Position numbers and translations under genes: made by a program
The notes under the pieces: model-generated
Seen by the model: only the letters and a program-made list of their open reading frames with translations
What the model was told of the DNA's origin: nothing
Database searches by the model: none
DNA from: Salisapilia sapeloensis
Taxonomy: Eukaryota > Oomycota > Peronosporomycetes > Peronosporales > Salisapiliaceae
Length of the DNA stretch: 64,000 nucleotides
Direction of reading: 5' to 3'
Assembly (NCBI GenBank): GCA_023334545.1
Contig: JAADVB010000031.1
Location: 1-64,000 of the forward strand
Part shown: piece after piece, positions 55,373-64,000 of the stretch
How positions within the stretch are numbered: position 1 is the stretch's first letter
Layout: every line of letters starts with the position of its first letter

Positions 55373-57423
55373 GAAAGAAGACGAATGAGCTCTCTTCCGA
55401 CTCGACTTGGGAAGCTACGTCCCGCCGTGTCACTATCTGACAGCTATTTTGCAGCGAAAGGGTTAAATTGACTCTATTGGTCTTTTCATAGAGACCTAAT
55501 TTGGACTTGATTTTTGTATACACTTGGGAGGTATGTTTTATGTACGGTCCTACGTGGGAATTAGGTAATATTCTACTAAACAGGTTGCTTTAGGCGACGC
55601 GCTGCGAGATCGATGCGTTTTTATCTTTTCACCTGGAGGAGATGGATCTTGTCTAGAGTATACTCATGTATGCTGCTTAAAGGCAAAGATAGATGCTGAG
55701 ATAATTGTCGAGCTTTTTGTCTGCTTACTAAAGTGGGTTCGACTTGTTCGTCATGTAGATAAATCAGCCATGTAATCGAATGTGGCTTCCACATCCTCTC
55801 CCGGCTTGCATGCACTACCACGTTAGCTCTAGCAGAGCTTTATCTAAGTTTCTGCTCTTTCAGCTTTGTGTCCGATGCAGGGGTTGTAGAGGCCGAAGAT
55901 AAAGAGGTAGATGTTTTGCCATTTAACCTGCAATCGAAATAAATAACATACGGTCATAACCTTTCATACGCTCCGAACCATCACGGTAGCTTCATGCCAA
56001 ATCCTGAAAAGGTTTGCTCCAATCAGGATAATTTGGATTGACAACATGTCTTTTGCGTCTGTCTTTTTGTCCGATACGAAGAATTGCTATTTGACCCTTG
56101 ACGTGGTCCACTACGCCTTGCAACCTTAGCTACAAGACAAGAGACTATGGCTGCGATTGCACTGAATACCGATTCGGCATGGTTCGGATTCACCTTTTGT
56201 AATTACATTAACGACCATCAAATAGGACAGCTCTATATTCGTTGCAAATTACCGATTCGGAGTAGCTGCATGCTATGGAAACCTAACATAGCACTTCAAT
56301 ATATCTTTCTCCCGCTACGCCGAAGGCATAAGCGAGTGTTCTGAACTGTGAACGGAGATGCCACTCTATATTCTTGATCTATGTATACCTTGATCTTTGT
56401 GAAATCAAGAGGAAAGGATCGTCGAGAAGACTTCCAGTCACGTCGGATGCTCGAAGTGTGCAAATTCGAGAAAGCGCGCGAAAGACTGAGCTCTTCGCTT
56501 TACTTGCGCTAGTTAGCTCTTCGCTATTATTTCGGAACAGGCGTAGCACAGTGGTGGACGAAATAATTGGATGGCATTTGTGACTCGCACTGTAACCGTC
56601 CCAGTGAAATGACGAAGAGCTCAATGTTGCAAGTAAATCGAATGACACTTCAACCTGAAGGACTTCGATGATCAACCACGATGAGCTCGATACTAGCCTC
56701 ACTAAAGCATGGCAGAGGAGCGGACGATACATGTGCATAGGCTTAGAAAGATAAATAGCAGCGTAAGAATAACGCGAAACGCCAAAGACTTAAGCATTGA
56801 CTCTTACTATAGTTTGTACATCTTTGTTCACATGATGCCTAATATTACTAGCTTAACACTTGATTGTCTGCTTAACGAACACGGCCTACGTGTCGGTTTA
56901 AACTGTCACCAACTTCTCCAATTCTATTAGTGAGGCTGCCAAGTCGACAAACGATGATGCATCGACTAGACTGGAAATCTACGCGAGTACAACTTCAAAT
57001 GGCAAGATGACATCGTAGCGATAGCATTGCTCTGCACTGCAATTCATCTTGTGACCTCATGTAAATGTACACTGCCTCAAGTTCGATGCAGCATGATTGG
57101 TTCTGCACAGTAAACTATCATCCAATTTCTGCGATCAAGTTCATACATCACGTTATCCCCACCAAGTTTCATGAATTGCCATCGCTCGTTGTACTCGCAC
57201 TAGTCAAGGTCTAAAAGTAAACCAGTAGACCAGCATATCTTCCAATATTTCCTACACTATACACTAGAGGTCGATCGACCACCAACGGAAGCCCCCATCT
57301 CCGTTTCCATCCAGTCACGATCAACTCAGACGTAATCGACCATCACTCATCCCCACTCCCATACAAAGTCTAGTATACACGCTTCCGACTAGGTCTATCG
57401 GCCGCCACGAGCACCAAGTCTGA
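55373..57423. other. 2-kb intergenic region without a supported gene
   Basis: Frames of up to 119 codons exist on both strands, but none has recognisable motifs, and composition is near 41-44% GC, lower than genic neighbours. The string ACCGATTCGG occurs twice (56168-56177 and 56251-56260). It may hold decayed mobile DNA or a non-coding transcript; I cannot support either. Confidence 0.5.
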
Positions 57424-58553
57424 ATGGAGCAAGTGAATTCGAATGCACCAAAGAAACGAGTGCATACGCCGTTCGAATGGGCTCTAGGTATCTTCTACAT
57501 CGTCTGCGTGGCACTCATCTGGACGTTCGCCAGCGTACTTGTGCAGTACATTTTCCAAGAGATGGAACTCGATGCGTACAACTCGTTTATTATTATGCCA
57601 TGTCGAGGTAGTGACCGTATCTTTATGATAGACCCTTCTTCCTCACGTATGTCTGTGCCTCGCTATTTGCCGTCAATCTACCGATATGGTGGATCGGGCG
57701 AGTAGTGTACCCTCGAGTAGCTCGCTACTTGGGCTTAACTAGCCGCATGCTGTATGAACCGCTAGCCGAGCCAGCAGTCGATCGAAAGTATTATACGCGA
57801 GTCCTTCGGGTCAGTGCAATCGTCGCGCCGATCTGGTTCCTCGCGAGTTACGCGTACAATGAAAGTCTGAACGAAACGAGCATCACAAGCAGTACGCTCA
57901 TCTCATCGACGTCGACGATTTTCACCTTTTTACTCAGTCTACTCGTACTCGGCGAGCGGTTCTTTATGGTGAAACTAGTTGGCGTACTACTCTGTGTCGC
58001 TGGGTGCATGACAACGATATTCAATGAAGACAAGAGCCACGGACCGGTGTTAAAAGACCATGTCGGAGGCGACGTGCTTGCTCTGCTATCCGCCGTCTTG
58101 TATGGTGTCTACACTGTGGTCATCCGGCGTTTGATTCCGGACGACGACAGCATCAGCGTCGCGCTTTTCTTTGGTTTCCTAGGAGCTCTCCACTTTATCT
58201 TCCTCCTACCGCTCGTCATCGCTAACCACTACTCTGGCTTTGAACCGCTCGATCGGCTCACATGGCAACACATTGGCCTGATCTGCGTCAAAGGTCTGTT
58301 TGACAATGTCCTGTCTGACTACCTTTGGGCCAAGGCGATTTTGCTGACGTCGCCGACCGTGGCCACCGTCGGTCTCTCCTTGACCGTTCCGCTGGCTATC
58401 GTCGCCGACCTCATTTTCCGTCACGTCGGGCCGACGATCGTGACGTGGCTCGCCTCATTCCTCGTTGTCGCTGGCTTCTTACTCATCAACGTGAGCACGC
58501 GCCGACATGAGGCCGAGGACGCGGATCCGAGCAAGTCATTGGTCATTTCCTAG
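57424..58553 (+). CDS. Drug/metabolite-type membrane transporter (SLC35F5-like)
   Basis: Two exons (57424-57584 and 57632-58553) give 360 residues with about ten hydrophobic spans, the EamA/DMT fold. The first span (EWALGIFYIVCVALIWTFAS) and YNSPFFLTYVCASLF at the exon junction resemble the SLC35F5/thiamine-transporter-like group, as do STLISSTSTIFTFLLSLLVL, GERFFMVKLVGVLLCVAGC and VATVGLSLTVPLAIVADLIF. A polar loop containing a VDRKYY sequence separates spans 2 and 3. The intron uses a GTTTAT donor. Substrate unknown; nucleotide sugars, thiamine or a vacuolar solute are all possible. The cytosolic tail is acidic (EAEDADPSK). Confidence 0.82.
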
Positions 58554-58669
58554 TTTTTTGGATTTGTCGTGGCTAGTTTGGGAAACCATGTTGAAGTGTC
58601 AGGTAGAACAAATAGGCGACAAGAAATTCCTGAAACGAACTTGATTATTCCTCGTGCTTGTCACACGAT

Positions 58670-58686
58670 TCTCATTTCATCTTTTT
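58670..58686 (+). promoter_or_regulatory. Oomycete initiator-like element of the F-box gene
   Basis: TCTCATTTCATCTTTTT matches the CTCATTYY initiator core followed by a T-rich block, ending 16 bp before the proposed ATG at 58703. Sequence match only; start-site mapping has not been seen. Confidence 0.4.
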
Positions 58687-58702
58687 CTTCTATTCGTCTA
58701 CG

Positions 58703-59904
58703 ATGACAGCAAAAATGTCGACCTCTATGTTTTCACAAGACATGGACATTGCTCAGCAAGATGCATATGCTATGGCAACCGTCGCCATGGTTGCAGGCGC
58801 GATGCTCGCTTTTAAACGGACGTCGATGAATGTTCAAGCACCGGAAGTATCCCTTGTAGCATCTCGGTCCAAGATGACCATGTTGCCAACGGATATGTTA
58901 CAGCACGTCCTGTCCTTCGTCGGACATTCTGATCTACACGCAGTGGAGCAAGTGTCCGTCGCGTCCTTCCGACTCGTAAATGAAAATCGTAAGCTGCTTT
59001 CTTGTAGACTCAATGTACCTATATGAACCCTCAATTTCTTAGCTTTCGTATGGAGACAACATGCTCTCCGGTCTCTCGTCTCTTCCGCTTCTACTCGACA
59101 TCTTATGTCATTCAAGCAGCAGGCATGTCTCGCCCATCGAAGGGAGCAAGACTCGGACCTCCTGACTTCCATACAAGGTAAACTCGTCCTGCATCTGATT
59201 CCTACGTTTCCTAGTCTTACAATCTATTTATAGGATTCTCGTCAGAAGATCGACCGACAGAGAGCGTCCATAACACATTACGCCAGTCGAAATGCTGGCG
59301 AGAGTTTCAGAATCTAGCGATTAGCACCCCATCGCGCAATCCACAGCAGTCGCTATGGAAACAAGTTACGTGCGAACGCATCCAGCGTGTCTGTGGCTGC
59401 ATGCACGGTCGAGCTTGTTACTGGAGTAGCTCCCCTTCGTCTCTCCCGGATGCGTCGGATTACATCGACTATGGCTTCGACGCGACTTGTATCGTCAGTC
59501 GCGTTCAGCTATCGCCTTACCAAGTGTACTGGCATCCGAATAACCCGACGTACGGCCCGCAGAGCATCTCGATCGAGTTCCGAACCAAAGACGGCAGTGT
59601 CTTGTACCACTCCCGTCGCTACAGCGTCGACAATCGGATGACTCTACAGGAGTTTGCGCTCGGATCTAAAGTTCTCGTGACGACCGACACTGTCATGCGG
59701 GTGAACCTCATCGGTCGACAGCAGGAGCAGACGTACCATAACGCTAGTCTCCAAGGCTATCCCTCGGCCGAGGCACCAGAGTACTATTGCTGCATCAGCT
59801 ATGTGGGTGCTGTTGGTATCCGATGTGATAACCAGAGCATGGAGAAACGTCGTGACCAGGTGCGAAAGACACTGCTGGACTGGTGGACGTCGCGGAACGT
59901 GTAA
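58703..59904 (+). CDS. F-box-like protein with conserved C-terminal beta domain
   Basis: Three exons (58703-58988, 59043-59177, 59234-59904) give 363 residues. A segment near residue 60-95 reads MTMLPTDMLQHVLSFVG...VEQVSVASFRLVNENPFVWR, an F-box pattern with a P at the start, hydrophobic helix positions and the closing W. After a second, less conserved half comes a 180-residue domain (GRACYWSSSPSSLPDASDYI, VYWHPNNPTYGPQSISIEFR, YSVDNRMTLQEFALG, VLVTTDTVMRVNLIGRQQEQ) resembling the beta-sandwich C-termini of oomycete and plant F-box proteins. Likely an SCF ubiquitin-ligase receptor; target unknown. It converges on XPA with 34 bp between stops. Confidence 0.75.
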
Positions 59905-59938
59905 AGAGTATCTTAACGATATAGATTTATTCTGTCTT

Positions 59939-60565
59939 CTAGAGCTTTTCGATTTCCACACGTAATCCACAGACACATTTTTTATACCATTGTAACGTCT
60001 GAGGGTTTTGCTCTTCCTCGAATGTATGTTGATGGTCTGTAGTAGAGATCGGAGTGTAGTCTTTGTGTGCGTTCTGTTCGAGCTTGGGATCTAGTCGACG
60101 AACCTTTTTCTTCGGAGCAATGTCAGAAGCATGTCGGAGATAGCCTTTGGTTTTGATAGCTGCTTTCGAGTAAGATTCTTTCCGTCGACGACGTACCTCT
60201 GCTTCGAGACCATTTTTGTCTTTATATCGGCGATAGGCTTCTTCTAAAAGAGTCTTTTTCAAGTAGAGTTTGACTGGTGCAAAGCTTTCGTGACGAGGGT
60301 TTGGACGTGTAGCGTATGGTAGGGACCGAGACGGATCGAAGAAGCTTTCTGGAAGAGCAAACTCGATCTTGGCTCGGCCTTTGGCGACGAGCTCATAGCG
60401 TCCGTCAAGCATATTTAAGTCGTGTTTGCAATGAGAGCATACTTGGATGTGGAAAGTGTCTTGTAGAGTACGATCCAAGTATCTATCAGGAAGTTCACAC
60501 TCGCTGCATTCGCCACGAGGTAGTTCAGCCTTTTGCATGCTCGTGTCGTCCGGATTGCTGGTCAT
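59939..60565 (-). CDS. XPA: DNA damage recognition protein XPA
   Basis: Scaffold of nucleotide excision repair that binds damaged DNA and RPA. Single exon, 208 residues from MTSNPDDTSM. The zinc module is clear: GECSECELPDRYLDRTLQDT with VCSHCKHDLN. The DNA-binding core follows: YELVAKGRAKIEFALPE, LPYATRPNPRHESFAPVKLY (the NPHH-like motif before LYLK), LYLKKTLLEEAYRRY and the basic helix VRRRRKESYSKAAIKTKGYL. A histidine/cysteine-containing C-terminal segment (HQHTFEE ... WYKKCVCGLRVEIEKL) corresponds to the C-terminal extension seen in several XPA proteins. The start is taken at the first ATG of the frame; the upstream reading frame has no ATG. Confidence 0.88.
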   Translation of the reverse strand: MTSNPDDTSMQKAELPRGECSECELPDRYLDRTLQDTFHIQVCSHCKHDLNMLDGRYELVAKGRAKIEFALPESFFDPSRSLPYATRPNPRHESFAPVKLYLKKTLLEEAYRRYKDKNGLEAEVRRRRKESYSKAAIKTKGYLRHASDIAPKKKVRRLDPKLEQNAHKDYTPISTTDHQHTFEEEQNPQTLQWYKKCVCGLRVEIEKL

Positions 60566-61212
60566 GATGTACAGAATTTCTTTTCTTTGATGAGGTAGTG
60601 GGGCTTTATTGGTTGAAAAGATAGATAATAGCGAATCAGTGGAGAGAGATTGGCGGGAAATGGAAGCAGCTCCTGGTACCACCAAGAGCTCTTTCTGCTT
60701 GAACTCTTCAAGCAGAGATTATAGGCCTGTAAAAGGGGGTTGGAATGGACATTGGTATTAGGATGATTCTTAATTGGTGGGGATGAACAGTGGTTGGTCG
60801 TATCGATCGCCATGATGTACTCGAAAGTACATTCTTAGGTCAAGATGGTAGAAAACACTTTAAAGTTGATATAGGGTGCCGAAAAGAGTCCTTAGAGCTT
60901 TGATCTATTGCTAGTGTATTGGTGTCGAAGAATGACTTGACTCAGTTTCTTGAGGCAGTCCTTCGAAAGAATATTCCGAATGAAATACCTATCAATATAA
61001 AGTCACTTCTGTGTACACGGCTGAGTCATCCAGCGAAGACAAGACACGTGGATATGTCGTGGAAGCCACCTTGTTTTCACAACTTGCCCAAGCTTCCTGT
61101 CCTCGTGTCGTTCGTGCAACCTCCACCGAGCCACATTTCTAACAGCCCAAAGCTAGATAACTGTGATATTTGTTGTTCGTAACACCACCATATTCAGCTC
61201 CTTTAACTCGCC
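60566..61212. other. Intergenic region upstream of XPA and METTL1
   Basis: About 650 bp shared by divergent XPA and METTL1. Frames up to 88 codons on either strand show no domain. Contains a 13-base inverted pair around 60689-60717 (AGAGCTCTTTCTGCTTGAA and CTTCAAGCAGAGA partly mirror each other). No RNA gene recognised. Confidence 0.45.
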
Positions 61213-62296
<1,084 letters not shown>

Positions 62297-62623
62297 CTGC
62301 GAAAACGAATACAAAGAGTGTTTTCTTTTCTTTGTTGGCAGTTTGGATAGTAGGTTGCACGAAGGTATGGATACAATCGCACTTGATTGAAATCGAGGAG
62401 CTACGGATGTGATTTGGGAACCGAGCGTCTTGGGCGAAGGCGGTGCATACTCTCCGTCGCGCTTCTCGTCCTTTACTAGTTTAGTCGTCCGCGTTACAGA
62501 CGAAAAGGTTGAGGGGAGACTCGCGTTTTCTGATTGCAATTTGTGGCATTCATACTAGTGTCCAAGACATTTTTCATCGGCGAAAAGGGAGAGCAGCTCC
62601 CATCCTTATAAGTGTGGTAACTC
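62297..62623. other. Intergenic region before BEACH-type gene
   Basis: About 330 bp separating METTL1 from the next gene on the same strand. No frame or repeat that I can support. Confidence 0.5.
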
Positions 62624-64000
62624 ATGTCTTCTGAGCAAGACAAGACCGTATCTACTTTTCTACAAGACTTACGTACGTATATCTTCTTATTCCTCTTGTA
62701 TGGTCAAATCTGACTTTGATATGTAGTTGGTGGAAAGGAGTATGTCGAGGCAGATGCGAGTAAGCTGCACATCTCCCACCCGTCGACTCTCCAGTCGCTC
62801 TTCACCTCTATCATCGGCGTACTGGATGAAGCTCACCAGGTATACTCGTCTCTATATCGTCCTGTCAATCAAAAATTAATCGCATACGTTTGTATTAAAG
62901 ATCTCGACACTCGAGGCGTTAATCAGTCTCGTTCGGAGTAATTGTACCAACGTCGAGGCCTGTGCAAGCGTCGGTCTGCCACAAGACGTGTTATCTTTTC
63001 TAAGTGAGCGAGGGCTCTTTGTCGATCCGTCCTTCACCATTCGTGTGCTCAAGAAAATCTATCGTTTGTTCCTTTACTTGTCCAGCTACTCGGTCACGAG
63101 TCAGGACATCCAGTCGATGCTATCTGTCTTCCAAAGCTCTCGTATGCAGAAAGAAGCACCAGACGATGCAGCCGTCAGCTACTTTCTAGCGACCATGGAG
63201 ATGATCGCTCGTGACTCGTTCGGCCCGCCGTCCTACTTTGACTTGAGTGGCGAGTACTCTGGTTTGAACATGGAGGCATTAGATGCCTTCCCGACAAATG
63301 GATACACGTTCTGTGCCTGGATCAAGTTCGAATGTCTTCCGGACGTCCCGGCGCCGCTTTACACTTTCTGTGGCAAGTCAGACGTCGGTGTCTCTTGCTC
63401 CTTCACTCGTTCCTCTTTGCTCCTCTCAACGTTCGATAAGAAAAAGAACGACGGACATGTCGAAGTTCCAGACTTGTTGACACCTGGGAGGTGGCACTTT
63501 GTCTGCATCGCACATACGCACCGGCAGTTCCGTGGCTCCAAGGTCGACGTCTTTTTGAACGGAGAGCTGCGACATAGTAGTAAGCTCGTGTACCCGAACG
63601 CAGCGCTCATGTCTCCCGTGGAAAAGTCGTTAATCGGGATGCGAGACAGCAAGGGCAGTAACTCGTTACGCGTCCTCCTCGGTCCCACAGCGCTCTTCGG
63701 CCAAGCACTGTCAGCGACAACCATCTCTGGCATCCGCAGTGCTGAAGAGTACGACGCGCTTGTCTTCCAATTCAATTCGTACATTTCATCCTCTTCGACG
63801 TCCGGCGGTACGACATCCACCGCTGCTTCGAACACTGCGGCAAGTTCTCCGAACGCAAATGACGGGCTGCTCTTTGCCTTTGACGCCCGCAACTGCGACA
63901 AGTCGAAGGGCGTCTGCTACGATTCGAGCGGGAACGACCATCACGCATCGGCTATCAGCGCTGGCGTGCGACTGCGTCACGCAGGTACGTTCAAGCAGGC
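62624..64000 (+). CDS. BEACH-domain (neurobeachin/LvsA-like) protein, 5' part
   Basis: N-terminal portion only; the gene runs off the right edge. Exons 62624-62672, 62727-62839 and 62901 onward stay in phase. A GTACGT at 63985 probably begins another intron. The N-terminus is an alpha-helical (armadillo-like) stretch: VGGKEYV...ISTLEALISLVRS, IRVLKKIYRLFLYLSSYSV. It is followed by a concanavalin A/LamG-like domain starting GPPSYFDLSGEYSGLNM and TNGYTFCAWIKFE, then RWHFVCIAHTHRQFRGSKVD, VFLNGELRHS and LLGPTALFGQALS. This order is that of large BEACH proteins involved in vesicle and contractile-vacuole trafficking. The BEACH and WD40 regions would lie beyond 64000. Start at MSSEQDKTVS. Confidence 0.8.

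Noticed and set aside
55731-55760. GGTTCGA string suggesting a tRNA T-arm
   Set aside because: No acceptor, D-arm or anticodon stem can be folded around it.
56379-56738. 119-codon minus-strand frame that might be a copia-type RNase H remnant
   Set aside because: Serine/leucine rich with no clear catalytic motif; resemblance too weak to call a mobile element.

Overview
The window is nuclear DNA from a eukaryote with a compact, intron-rich genome. It is most likely an oomycete (water mould; stramenopile), though I cannot name the species. Reasons: nearly every gene is split by spliceosomal introns of about 45-65 bp, commonly with a GTACGT-like donor and a TAG acceptor; neighbouring genes are often only 35-200 bp apart; promoter fragments resemble the oomycete initiator; and a decayed RNase H relic has the TTNN-AEY layout of oomycete retroelements. 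Gene content is housekeeping: MAD2, MSH5, uL14/RPL23, gamma carbonic anhydrase, SET/NAP, ARP10, N-acetylglutamate synthase, TFIIB-like, SF3B5, RPT5, cobalamin-dependent methionine synthase, methylmalonyl-CoA mutase, XPA and METTL1.

Layout. (1) 1-23.7 kb is dense with genes on alternating strands: signal peptidase subunit 2 (3' end), MAD2, MSH5, ankyrin/zinc protein, RPL23, WBP4-like splicing factor, mitochondrial gamma carbonic anhydrase, LRR protein, membrane-anchored GH63-like glycosidase, SET/NAP, signal peptidase subunit 1, an unknown small protein, ARP10, a protein built from two copies of an unnamed domain, an EndoU ribonuclease with an IQ motif, and N-acetylglutamate synthase. (2) 23.7-30.1 kb is a 6.3-kb gene desert. 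Its core (about 24.6-27.5 kb) falls to roughly 20-28% GC with no coding signal, and a retroelement relic lies to its right. (3) 30.1-46.5 kb holds ZIM17/DNLZ, a TFIIB-like protein with C2H2 fingers, SF3B5, an RNF32-type double-RING protein, PDE6D, a COQ10/EF-hand fusion, a fluoride exporter, an ER-type AAA+ ATPase, RPT5 and a cyclic-nucleotide-binding K+ channel. (4) 46.9-53.6 kb carries methionine synthase and methylmalonyl-CoA mutase, two cobalamin-dependent enzymes, head to tail. (5) 53.7-64 kb holds a C2/U-box E3 ligase, a 2-kb gap, a DMT transporter, an F-box protein, XPA, METTL1 and the 5' end of a BEACH-type protein.

How genes relate. There are no operons. Functional neighbours are: the two signal peptidase subunits 16 kb apart; MAD2 and MSH5 divergent; and the two B12 enzymes in tandem. 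The best regulatory candidate is the 47-bp gap between EndoU and N-acetylglutamate synthase, which is nearly palindromic through both start codons. Splice junctions were assigned by hand from reading frame, GT/AG and family similarity; where I checked the phase it closed, but individual junctions remain predictions.
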